Source: Paratractidigestivibacter sp963630635 (GTDB lineage: Bacteria > Actinomycetota > Coriobacteriia > Coriobacteriales > Atopobiaceae). Taken from it: DNA of 9,733 nt. The stretch covers positions 1-9,733 of the forward strand of contig CAVGOA010000068.1 of assembly GCA_963630635.1 (NCBI GenBank), read 5' to 3'. Each line of letters opens with the position of its first letter. The first letter of the stretch is position 1. A program made the translations under genes and the position numbers. A model generated the notes under the pieces. The model had not been told where the DNA came from. It did no database searches and saw nothing but the letters and a program-made list of their open reading frames with translations. Positions 1 to 6,125 of the stretch are shown here, one piece after another.

Positions 1-413
1 ATGCCGGGGCCGCCCTTGCGCGGAATCTTGTCGCCCTCCGAGACGTCGATGACAAAGATCGTGGCATCGGCCAGCTCGGGCGAGAACGTGGCCGATAGGT
101 TGTCTCCGCCGGACTCGACAAACATGATCTGGATGTCGGGGTGGGCCTCGACCATGGCCTCGACGGCCTCGAGGTTCATGCTGGCGTCCTCGCGGATAGC
201 GGTGTGCGGGCAGCCGCCCGTCTCGACGCCCACAATGCGGTCGGGCGGCAAGACGGAGTTGGCGCACAGAAACTCGGCGTCCTCTTTGGTGTAGATATCG
301 TTGGTCACGACGCCCAGCGAATACTCGCCCGCCATCTTGCGGGTAAGGGCCTCTATCAGGGCAGTCTTGCCAGAGCCCACGGGGCCGGCAACACCGATAC
401 GCACATAAGACAT
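1..413 (-). CDS. ureG: Urease accessory GTPase UreG, 3'-truncated by window edge
   Basis: UreG is the cytoplasmic SIMIBI-class GTPase that delivers nickel to apo-urease in the UreD/F/G complex. The first 137 codons are present out of about 200-210 usual for the family, and the rest lies outside the window. The P-loop GPVGSGKT is at residues 10-17. The UreG-specific metal-binding Cys-Pro-His is at 68-70, inside the conserved stretch VETGGCPHTAIREDASMN, and ESGGDN is at 100-105. IDVSEGDKIPRKGGPG closes the visible part. The ATG at 411-413 is supported by an AAGGAG ribosome binding site seven bases upstream (421-426). The gene follows ureF after a 42-base gap and probably shares its transcript. 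No stop or internal frameshift is seen in the visible part. Identification is essentially certain. Confidence 0.97.
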   Translation of the reverse strand, partial: MSYVRIGVAGPVGSGKTALIEALTRKMAGEYSLGVVTNDIYTKEDAEFLCANSVLPPDRIVGVETGGCPHTAIREDASMNLEAVEAMVEAHPDIQIMFVESGGDNLSATFSPELADATIFVIDVSEGDKIPRKGGPG

Positions 414-455
414 TGAACTTCTCCTTATTGAATGGGCACCCGCGCGGGGCGCCGG

Positions 456-1097
456 CTAGCTCATGTAGAGGCGCGAGTAGAGCGTCTCGTGCTCGATCGC
501 GCGGGTGTCAAAGCCGGGCATCGAGAGGCCGAGAAGGGCCTCAGGCGCGGCGAGCGCCCGCTCGGCCGCCGCGACCTGCGCCGGAGCCGCGTCGAACAAG
601 ATCTCTTGCCCCGCCGTCTGCGACAGAGGCACGGTCTTCACGCAGTTCACGACCATGGCCGAGACCTGCGCGTACAGGTAGCGGCGCATGAGCTCGGCCA
701 GGTCGATGCCCGCTGCGGCCGCAAAGACGCCGTATGCCGCGTTGACCATGTGGGTGGCGCGGGAGGCCGCGTCGCCAACATACGCCGAGAAGAACTCGGC
801 GGCAGGTCCGTCAAGGAAACCGGCGGAGGTCTTGCAGAAGCGTGCGGCCATGCGACGCGAGCCGTCGCGGCACTCGGCGGGGACCTTGGCCGCGGCCATC
901 AGGGCCTCGAGCTGGGCAATGCGCCCCAGGTCACGGACGGTGGCGGCCTCATAGGCCAGACGCATGCCCAGAAGCTCGGTGTAGGTTAAGGGATAGCGAA
1001 CCTGCTGCTCGACGTAGCGGGCGGCCGTGGCCTTGTCGTGGACCAGGCCCAGCTGGATGTAGGTCTCCAGGCCAAAGCTGTGCGAGTACGCGCCAAT
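456..1097 (-). CDS. ureF: Urease accessory protein UreF, N-terminus lost in assembly gap
   Basis: UreF is the cytoplasmic helical chaperone that joins UreD/H and UreG on apo-urease and controls GTP-dependent nickel insertion. The visible 213 residues begin at IGAYSHSFGLETYIQ, which is the classic near-N-terminal UreF motif. Roughly 20-30 residues and the start codon must therefore lie within the N run. Further UreF signatures are KTVPLSQTAGQ in the last third and the conserved C-terminal HETLYSRLYMS just before the TAG at 456-458. The reading frame is uninterrupted from the gap to the stop. The gene sits between ureE and ureG, the usual accessory order. The true start cannot be placed from this sequence, and an open frame continuing through the Ns to about 1481 is meaningless because it overlaps ureE. 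Confidence 0.95.
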   Translation of the reverse strand: MGAYSHSFGLETYIQLGLVHDKATAARYVEQQVRYPLTYTELLGMRLAYEAATVRDLGRIAQLEALMAAAKVPAECRDGSRRMAARFCKTSAGFLDGPAAEFFSAYVGDAASRATHMVNAAYGVFAAAAGIDLAELMRRYLYAQVSAMVVNCVKTVPLSQTAGQEILFDAAPAQVAAAERALAAPEALLGLSMPGFDTRAIEHETLYSRLYMS

Positions 1098-1366
1098 NNN
1101 NNNNNNNNNNNNNNNNNNNNNNNNNNNNNNNNNNNNNNNNNNNNNNNNNNNNNNNNNNNNNNNNNNNNNNNNNNNNNNNNNNNNNNNNNNNNNNNNNNNN
1201 NNNNNNNNNNNNNNNNNNNNNNNNNNNNNNNNNNNNNNNNNNNNNNNNNNNNNNNNNNNNNNNNNNNNNNNNNNNNNNNNNNNNNNNNNNNNNNNNNNNN
1301 NNNNNNNNNNNNNNNNNNNNNNNNNNNNNNNNNNNNNNNNNNNNNNNNNNNNNNNNNNNNNNNNNN
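1098..1366. other. Assembly gap (269 Ns)
   Basis: An uninterrupted run of N hides the C-terminus of ureE, the ureE-ureF junction and the N-terminus of ureF. About 15-30 codons of ureE plus 20-30 codons of ureF account for perhaps 110-180 bases. A real 269-base gap would leave room for a longer UreE histidine tail or a spacer. The N count may also be only a scaffolder estimate. Confidence 0.99.
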
Positions 1367-1770
1367 ACCGGCTCGGTGTACTCGCACAAGAGCTGCAGCC
1401 CGCCCTCGCCCCAAAAGAGGGGCGTGTGCGTGTTGCCAACCTCCCAGCCCACGCGCGCCAGCATGAACGCGTGACCCGCATCTACATCGATGACCAGGCA
1501 CTTTGTGGGCAACAAGCGCACGGTCACAACGGTCTTCTCGCCATCTGCGCCTTCCTCGACGCCCAGGACGTCGCCACTGGACAGACCGCGCGAAAGCACC
1601 CAGTCGCCCAGGCGCACGCCCACCTCGCGGCCCGCCGCGCTCACCTTGCGATGCAGCTTCTTGAACGCCTCGTGCCAGTCGACGTCCACGTAGTCCACCG
1701 CGGCGCCGGCCGCCACGGCGGCGGCCCACTCGGCGTCGGCCAGGTTGCCCAGGACCTTCTCGCATAACAT
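1367..1770 (-). CDS. ureE: Urease nickel metallochaperone UreE, C-terminus lost in assembly gap
   Basis: UreE is a cytoplasmic dimeric nickel chaperone that passes Ni2+ to UreG or apo-urease. Codons 1-134 are readable and the protein is usually about 145-160 residues. The N-terminal part is the peptide-binding-like domain. The metal-binding domain contains TVRLLPTKCLVIDVDAGHAF (about 84-102) and the conserved GNTHTP, whose His115 corresponds to the interface nickel-binding histidine of the family. The C-terminal tail, often rich in histidine, falls in the N run, so nickel-storage capacity cannot be judged. The ATG at 1768-1770 follows the ureC stop after 12 bases, and an AAGGGG ribosome binding site begins at the ureC stop codon. 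Similarity is moderate, but the position between ureC and ureF makes the assignment firm. Confidence 0.93.
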
Positions 1771-1782
1771 AGGCCCGGCCCC

Positions 1783-3504
1783 TTAGAACAGGTTATAGAG
1801 CTGCGCCAGAGGCAGCTTCTTGGCGGGCTCGCAGGTGGCCTCCTGCCCGTCGACGGTTACCTTGTAGGTCTCGGGGTCGACCTCGATGGCGGGCGTGGCG
1901 TCGTTCAGGCGCATGTCGGCCTTGGTCACGGTGCGGCAGCCGTGGACGGCCGCGCAGTGCTTCTTGAGGCCCAGCTGCTTGGGAACCTCCAGGTCAAGGG
2001 CCGCCTGCGAGACAAACGTGAGGCAGCTCGTGGCGCGGGCCAGGCCGTCGGCGGCAAACATGTGGCGGTAGGTCACCGGCTCGGTCGTAGGGATCGAGGC
2101 GTTGGCGTCGCCCATCTTGGACGCGATGATCATGCCGCCCTTGACGATGATGTCGGGGCGCGAGCCAAAGAAGGCCGGGTTCCACAGCACCAGGTCTGCG
2201 AACTTACCCACCTCGACCGAGCCCACGTAATCGGCGATGCCGTGGGTGAGCGCCGGGTTGATCGTGTACTTGGCAACGTAGCGGCGGGCGCGGAAGTTGT
2301 CGTTGCCGTGGCCCTCGTCCTGCGGCAGGGGGCCGCGCTGGTCGCGCATCTTAGAGGCAGTCTGCCAGGTGCGGGTCACGACCTCGCCCACGCGGCCCAT
2401 GGCCTGCGAGTCGGAGCTCATCATGCTAAAGACGCCCATGTCCTGCAGGACGTCCTCGGCGGCGATCGTCTCGGGGCGAATGCGCGAGTCCGCAAAGGCC
2501 ACGTCCTCGGGGATGGACTTGTCCAGGTGGTGGCAGACCATGAGCATGTCCATGTGCTCATCCAGGGTGTTTACCGTGAAGGGCATCGTGGGGTTGGTCG
2601 AGCTGGGCAAGATGTTGGGCTCGGCCGCGGCGCGAATGATGTCCGGCGCGTGGCCGCCGCCGGCACCCTCGGTGTGGTAGGTGTGGATGGCGCGGCCGCC
2701 GATCGCGGCGATGGTGTCCTCGACGCAGCCGGCCTCGTTCAAGGTGTCCGTGTGGAGAGAAACCTGCACGTCGTAGGCATCGGCCACGTTAAGGGCGTGG
2801 TTGATCGCGGCAGGAGTGGCGCCCCAGTCCTCGTGGACCTTGAGGCCGATGGCGCCGGCCTCGATCTGCTCGGCCAGCGGGCGCTCGTCCGAGCAGTTGC
2901 CCTTGCCGGTAAAGCCCAGGTTCATGGGGTAGTCCTCGGCAGCCTTAAGCATCATGTGGATGTTCCAGGGGCCGGGCGTCGAGGTCACGGCGTTGGTGCC
3001 GTCGGCAGGGCCGGTGCCGCCGCCGATCATGGTGGTCACGCCCGAGTACAGGGCACAGTCGATCTGCTGCGGGCAGATGAAGTGGATGTGGGTGTCGATG
3101 CCGCCGGCCGTGACGATCAGGCCCTCGCCGGCCAGGGCCTCGGTGCCCGCGCCCACGGTCATGCCGGGGGTCACGTTGTCCATGGTGTCGGGGTTGCCAG
3201 CGTGGCCGATGCCCACAATGTAGCCGCCCTTGATGCCGATGTCGGCCTTGTAAATGCCGGTGTAGTCAAGAATCAAGGCGTTGGTGATCACCAGGTCGAG
3301 AACACCGTCGGCGCTGGTAGAGCGCACGTTTTGGCCCATGCCGTCGCGCAGGGTCTTGCCGCCGCCAAACTTGGCCTCGTCGCCGTAGGTGGTAAGGTCG
3401 CGCTCGACCTCGATGACCAGGCTCGTGTCGGCCAGGCGAACCTTGTCGCCCGTGGTGGGGCCGTACATGGCCGCGTACTTCTCGCGTGAAATCTGGGTTG
3501 CCAT
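1783..3504 (-). CDS. ureC: Urease alpha (catalytic) subunit UreC
   Basis: UreC is the cytoplasmic catalytic subunit (EC 3.5.1.5) that hydrolyses urea to ammonia and carbamate at a dinickel site. The 573 residues match the usual 566-570. All active-site residues can be read: nickel ligands His139 and His141 (THIHFICPQQ), bridging Lys222 that becomes carbamylated (GLKVHEDWG), His224, His251, His277 (TYHTEGAGGGHAPD), flap Cys324 with catalytic His325 (MVCHHLDKS), and Asp365 (MMSSDSQAMG). They sit five positions later than in the Klebsiella enzyme. The urease N-terminal motif YGPTTGDKVRLAD is at 14-26. The ATG at 3502-3504 is three bases after the ureB stop, with AAGGAGG inside the last ureB codons, so translation is probably coupled. 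Nothing suggests inactivation. Confidence 0.99.
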   Translation of the reverse strand: MATQISREKYAAMYGPTTGDKVRLADTSLVIEVERDLTTYGDEAKFGGGKTLRDGMGQNVRSTSADGVLDLVITNALILDYTGIYKADIGIKGGYIVGIGHAGNPDTMDNVTPGMTVGAGTEALAGEGLIVTAGGIDTHIHFICPQQIDCALYSGVTTMIGGGTGPADGTNAVTSTPGPWNIHMMLKAAEDYPMNLGFTGKGNCSDERPLAEQIEAGAIGLKVHEDWGATPAAINHALNVADAYDVQVSLHTDTLNEAGCVEDTIAAIGGRAIHTYHTEGAGGGHAPDIIRAAAEPNILPSSTNPTMPFTVNTLDEHMDMLMVCHHLDKSIPEDVAFADSRIRPETIAAEDVLQDMGVFSMMSSDSQAMGRVGEVVTRTWQTASKMRDQRGPLPQDEGHGNDNFRARRYVAKYTINPALTHGIADYVGSVEVGKFADLVLWNPAFFGSRPDIIVKGGMIIASKMGDANASIPTTEPVTYRHMFAADGLARATSCLTFVSQAALDLEVPKQLGLKKHCAAVHGCRTVTKADMRLNDATPAIEVDPETYKVTVDGQEATCEPAKKLPLAQLYNLF

Positions 3505-3507
3505 CGT

Positions 3508-3939
3508 TTAGGCCTCCTTAGCTGCGTCGATGCCGTCGTCCCAACCGGGAGCGAAGCCGGTCGCGACGCCCTCGACGTAAGTATCGAAGCCGCGGCGGTG
3601 CGCGCGCTCCAGGCTGGCCGCGGCGGTGCGCGGGGTAGCAACGTCGCGGGTAAGGTCGTTCAGGCCATAGACGGTCTTGTTGCCGCCCAGCTCAACAAGG
3701 CGGACGACCTTCTCCTCGCCCGGCTCAAAGCGCACGGAGTTACCGCTGGGCACGTCCAGGCGGTAACCGTAGGCGGCCGCGCGATCGAAGGAGAGGCAGC
3801 GGTTGACCTCGAAGAAGTGGAAGTGGCTGCCAACCTGGACCGGTCGGTCGCCCAGGTTGGTGACAGAAAGCTCACGGGTCGCGCGACCGGCGTTGATCTC
3901 GATGGAGCCGGGGGCGCAGATAACCTCGCCGGGAATCAT
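3508..3939 (-). CDS. ureB: Urease beta subunit UreB with C-terminal extension
   Basis: UreB is the beta structural subunit packing against UreC in the (UreABC)3 urease assembly. MIPGE opens the protein, followed by GDRPVQVGSHFHFFEVN (30-46), LSFDRAAAYGYRLDVPSG (49-66) and the VRFEPGEEK motif (69-77), all diagnostic. At 143 residues it is longer than the enterobacterial form (about 106). The part around 101-122 resembles the helical tail of Bacillus-type UreB (about 126 residues), and the final 20 or so residues, acidic and Gly/Ala-rich, go beyond that. The ATG at 3937-3939 follows ureA by 12 bases, with GGGAGG overlapping and following the ureA stop. The last codons (Lys-Glu-Ala) double as the ureC ribosome binding site. 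Confidence 0.98.
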   Translation of the reverse strand: MIPGEVICAPGSIEINAGRATRELSVTNLGDRPVQVGSHFHFFEVNRCLSFDRAAAYGYRLDVPSGNSVRFEPGEEKVVRLVELGGNKTVYGLNDLTRDVATPRTAAASLERAHRRGFDTYVEGVATGFAPGWDDGIDAAKEA

Positions 3940-3951
3940 AGATATGCCTCC

Positions 3952-4254
3952 CTACTGGATGGGGTCGTGGACAGTGACGAGCTTGGTGCCGTCGGGGAAG
4001 GTGGCCTCTACCTGGACCTCCTTGACCATGGCGGGCACGCCGTCCATGACGTCGTCTGCCGTGAGGATCTGACGGCCCAGGGTCATGAGCTCGCTCACGT
4101 CGTGGCCGTCGCGGGCAAGCTCGAGCAGGTCGGAGCTAATGAGGGCCACAGCCTCGGGGTAGTTGAGCTTAAGGCCGCGGGCGCGGCGCTCGTGGGCAAG
4201 CTGGCCGGCCAGGTGCAGCATGAGCTTCTCCTGGTCCTTGTCGTTAAGGCGCAT
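3952..4254 (-). CDS. ureA: Urease gamma subunit UreA
   Basis: UreA is the small structural subunit of bacterial urease. The protein has exactly the typical length of 100 residues. Family signatures are KLMLHLAGQLAHERRARGLKLN (about 10-31), the YPEAVALIS helix, MTLGRQILTADDVM (56-69) and the C-terminal VQVEATFPDGTKLVTVHDPIQ. The ATG at 4252-4254 is preceded by an AAGGGAGAGG purine tract at 4256-4265. The gene starts the ure unit after a 368-base spacer that carries a terminator candidate and a promoter candidate. It is therefore probably the first gene of its own transcript and not a simple continuation of the urt operon, although readthrough is possible. Confidence 0.98.
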   Translation of the reverse strand: MRLNDKDQEKLMLHLAGQLAHERRARGLKLNYPEAVALISSDLLELARDGHDVSELMTLGRQILTADDVMDGVPAMVKEVQVEATFPDGTKLVTVHDPIQ

Positions 4255-4284
4255 ACCTCTCCCTTCGTTGGGTTTGCTGCAGCT

Positions 4285-4312
4285 ATCCTACGGCACATTG
4301 CGCGCGGGTCAC
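4285..4312 (-). promoter_or_regulatory. Candidate sigma70-type promoter for ureA
   Basis: On the minus strand, GTGACC (4312-4307) and TAGGAT (4290-4285) are separated by 16 bases, each matching four of six consensus positions. Transcription would start near 4278 and leave a leader of about 24 bases before the ureA ATG. The match is weak, which would fit an activated promoter. It rests on pattern reading alone. Confidence 0.35.
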
Positions 4313-4339
4313 CGAGCCTTAACGCGGCCGGACATCACC

Positions 4340-4359
4340 CGTAACACGCCGAAACACGC
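4340..4359. repeat. Two 10-base tandem units CG(T/A)AACACGC upstream of ureA
   Basis: CGTAACACGC at 4340-4349 is followed directly by CGAAACACGC at 4350-4359, nine of ten bases identical. The period is close to one helical turn, and the block lies 86-105 bases upstream of the ureA ATG. The units contain GTAAC and GAAAC, which match the two half-site types of the actinomycete GlnR box (gTnAC, GaAAC). The spacing here is five bases and not the usual six. The same word occurs upstream of urtA. Confidence 0.55.
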
Positions 4360-4381
4360 CCACAACATAGGGCCGGGAGCG

Positions 4382-4413
4382 CCCGGACGGCGCCAAACCA
4401 GCGCCAGACCGGG
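4382..4413. repeat. Strong GC-rich hairpin in the urtE-ureA spacer
   Basis: CCCGG (4382-4386) pairs with CCGGG (4409-4413), and GGCGC (4389-4393) pairs with GCGCC (4401-4405). The internal loop is two by three bases and the apical loop has seven bases. No T-run follows on the minus strand, so it is not a standard intrinsic terminator. It could stabilise or block RNA ends, or mark a processing site in any urt-ure readthrough transcript. Confidence 0.5.
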
Positions 4414-4455
4414 CAAAACCGCCCCTTCCGGCCGCCCCGCAGAAAGAAACTTCGC

Positions 4456-4475
4456 CGAATCAATGTCTTGTTGCG
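4456..4475 (-). repeat. Dispersed repeat core, copy near ureA
   Basis: Twenty bases here are identical to 9689-9708 and in the same orientation. The extended 29-base windows (4447-4475 and 9680-9708) agree at 25 positions without gaps. It lies 202-221 bases upstream of the ureA ATG, and its first 14 bases form part of the left arm of the inverted-repeat element. Confidence 0.8.
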
Positions 4476-4508
4476 CGACGGCCTTGTATCCCGAAGGCGC
4501 ATGACAAC

Positions 4509-4544
4509 AAAAGGCCAGGTCAGCGAAGCTCGCCAACCCGGCCT
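4509..4544 (-). terminator. Probable intrinsic terminator after urtE
   Basis: On the minus strand AGGCCGGGT (4544-4536) pairs with ACCTGGCCT (4520-4512) as nine pairs including one G-U. A small AGC-TTC-GCT inner stem lies inside the loop. The stem is followed by TTT then GTTG, giving TTTTGTTG with the last stem base. It begins 79 bases after the urtE stop, which is the expected place for the end of the urt transcript. The U-tract is short, so termination may be partial. Confidence 0.6.
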
Positions 4545-4622
4545 ACCTAACAATCCCAAATTAAGACATTGATTCGGCGAAGTTTGTTCCCGCAAGACCG
4601 CAAAACAGCCCGCGAAACCACG

Positions 4623-5321
4623 CTAGAGCGACATCGTCGCCTGCAGTTTGGCCTGATCGAGCTCGGCGGGGGCGCCGTGCATGATGACGCGGCCCTTCTC
4701 AAGCACGTAGCAGTCGTCGGCGATGCCCAGGACAAACTCCAGATACTGCTCGACGATGAAGACGGCGATGTCCTTGGAAATCACGCGGAGCACGTCGCCG
4801 ATCTGGTCGATGACGTTGGGCTGGATGCCCTCGGTGGGCTCGTCCAGGACCAGGACCTTGGGCCGCCCCATCATCGCGCGGGCGATCGCCAGCTGCTGCT
4901 GCTGGCCGCCCGAGAGGTCGCCGCCCTTACGGTCGAGAAACTCCTTCAAGATGGGGAACGTCTCGAAGATCGACTCGTCAAGCTCGTCCTTGCCGCCGTG
5001 GGCCTCAAGGCCCAGCTGCAGGTTCTCGCGTACCGTGAGCTGCGGAAAGATCTCTCGCCCCTGCGGCACGTAGCCAATCCCGGCCTGCGCACGGGCGTAC
5101 GGCGGCAGCGCCGTGACGTCGGCACCCGCGACCTTCACGCTACCCTGCGCCGCGGGCAGCAAGCCCATCACGGTCTTCAACGTCGTGGTCTTGCCCGCGC
5201 CGTTGCGGCCCACCAGGCAGGTGACGCGCCCGCGCTCGGCGGCCAGGTCGACGCCCTGCAAAACCATGCCCTCGCCGTAGCCCGACCAAAGGCCCGCGAC
5301 CTCAAGCACCTTCTCGGCCAT
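4623..5321 (-). CDS. urtE: Urea ABC transporter ATP-binding protein UrtE
   Basis: UrtE is the second ATPase of the urea importer, LivF-like, on the cytoplasmic face with UrtD. The 232 residues match the family length. Walker A GRNGAGKTT is at 38-46, the Q-loop Gln87 is in YVPQGRE, the signature LSGGQQQQ is at 136-143, and Walker B VLVLDE is at 156-161. EPTEGIQPNVIDQIG is the stretch that marks UrtE within the LivF group. The H-loop position reads Glu-Gln (191-192) in place of histidine, as is usual for LivF-type subunits. The ATG (5319-5321) abuts the urtD stop, with GGAGGTG encoded in the last urtD codons, which implies translational coupling. It is the last urt gene, and a terminator candidate follows. 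Confidence 0.97.
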   Translation of the reverse strand: MAEKVLEVAGLWSGYGEGMVLQGVDLAAERGRVTCLVGRNGAGKTTTLKTVMGLLPAAQGSVKVAGADVTALPPYARAQAGIGYVPQGREIFPQLTVRENLQLGLEAHGGKDELDESIFETFPILKEFLDRKGGDLSGGQQQQLAIARAMMGRPKVLVLDEPTEGIQPNVIDQIGDVLRVISKDIAVFIVEQYLEFVLGIADDCYVLEKGRVIMHGAPAELDQAKLQATMSL

Positions 5322-6125
5322 CTATGCCTCACCTCCGCGACCCAGGTACACGTCGATAACCTGCTGGTTGCTCGACACCTCGTCCATCGTGCCCTCGTCC
5401 AGGATCTGGCCCTCGTGAAAAACGGTGACCTTGTCCGAGACGTCCTTCGCAAACTGCATGTCGTGCTCGACGACCACCACAGAGCACTCGTCCTTCACCT
5501 TGTGGAGAAGCTCGGCGGTGTGCTCGGTCTCGCGGCGGCTCATGCCGGCGACGGGCTCGTCAAGCAGCAGCAGATCGGGCTTCTCGGCCAGCAGCATGCC
5601 GATCTCGAGCCACTGCTTTTCTCCGTGAGAAAGGCGCGTGGGGTACTCGAACTTCTTGTTGTCCAGGCCAATGAAGTCCAGGACGTAGCGAATGTGGTCC
5701 TCGGTGTCGGCCGAGAGCTTCTTGAACGTGGTGGAGTACAGCGTGTGCTTGCCGGCGGCGGCCAGCTCCATGTTCTCCAGGATCGTGATGCCGTTGAAGA
5801 CAGAGGGCGCCTGGAACTTGCGGCCAATGCCGAGGTTGGCGATCTTGTACTCGCGCATCTTGGTGAGGTCGTACTCGCCCTTGTAGACGATCCGGCCGCT
5901 CGAGACCTTGTTCTTGCCGCAGATGGCGTCGAGCATCGTGGTCTTGCCGGCGCCGTTGGGGCCAATGAAGAAGCGGATCTCGTTCTCGCCTACAGAGGTC
6001 GTGACGCCCTTGATGGCCTTGAAGTCGCCAAAGTTGATCGAGACATCCTCGATGGAGAGAAGCGCGGGCTTCTCGCCGTCGGATGTGGCCGCGGGCGCGA
6101 CGGTGGCGGTTGCAGAGTCAAACAT
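5322..6125 (-). CDS. urtD: Urea ABC transporter ATP-binding protein UrtD
   Basis: UrtD is a LivG-like ATPase that pairs with UrtE to energise urea import. In its 267 residues, Walker A GPNGAGKTT is at 55-63, the Q-loop Gln105 is in RKFQAPSVF, the signature LSHGEKQWLEIG is at 165-176, Walker B LLLLDE is at 185-190 and the H-loop His221 is in VVEHDMQF. LSHGEKQWLEIGM and the conserved EPVAGM are typical of UrtD. About 20 Ala/Thr-rich residues precede the ABC core (core begins near LLSIEDVSINFG). The start is nevertheless supported: the ATG at 6123-6125 directly follows the urtC stop, with AGGAGGT in the last urtC codons. The N-terminal stretch is probably a disordered extension. Confidence 0.97.
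   Translation of the reverse strand: MFDSATATVAPAATSDGEKPALLSIEDVSINFGDFKAIKGVTTSVGENEIRFFIGPNGAGKTTMLDAICGKNKVSSGRIVYKGEYDLTKMREYKIANLGIGRKFQAPSVFNGITILENMELAAAGKHTLYSTTFKKLSADTEDHIRYVLDFIGLDNKKFEYPTRLSHGEKQWLEIGMLLAEKPDLLLLDEPVAGMSRRETEHTAELLHKVKDECSVVVVEHDMQFAKDVSDKVTVFHEGQILDEGTMDEVSSNQQVIDVYLGRGGEA

Larger units (their letters stand above)
4447..4585. repeat. 139-base element bounded by perfect 23-base inverted repeats
   Basis: Bases 4447-4469 are the exact reverse complement of 4563-4585, with 93 bases between them. The identity decays outside the arms, with only partial agreement over the next eight bases, and no clear target-site duplication is visible. Part of the arm plus six further bases recurs near 9700. 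The interior holds the terminator hairpin described separately and no credible gene. The structure resembles a small non-autonomous repeat element (MITE or REPIN-like) or a terminator-bearing intergenic repeat. Which of these applies cannot be decided here. Confidence 0.75.

Noticed and set aside
456..1481. Continuous 341-codon frame through the N run as full-length ureF
   Set aside because: The part right of the gap overlaps the real ureE in another frame, and the Ns conceal any stops. Only 456-1097 is supported.
1942..3489. 515-codon open frame on the plus strand
   Set aside because: Antisense to ureC, with a low-complexity Val/Gly/His/Asp composition typical of a reverse-strand shadow.
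4309..4595. Two short minus-strand frames (75 and 86 codons) in the urtE-ureA spacer
   Set aside because: They run through the terminator and inverted repeats in different frames, lack convincing ribosome binding sites and show no domain. The repeat element explains the open frames.
4255..4622. Riboswitch (for example nickel or guanidine class) ahead of ureA
   Set aside because: No recognisable conserved core of either class could be found. The visible structures are explained as a terminator, an inverted-repeat element and a simple hairpin.
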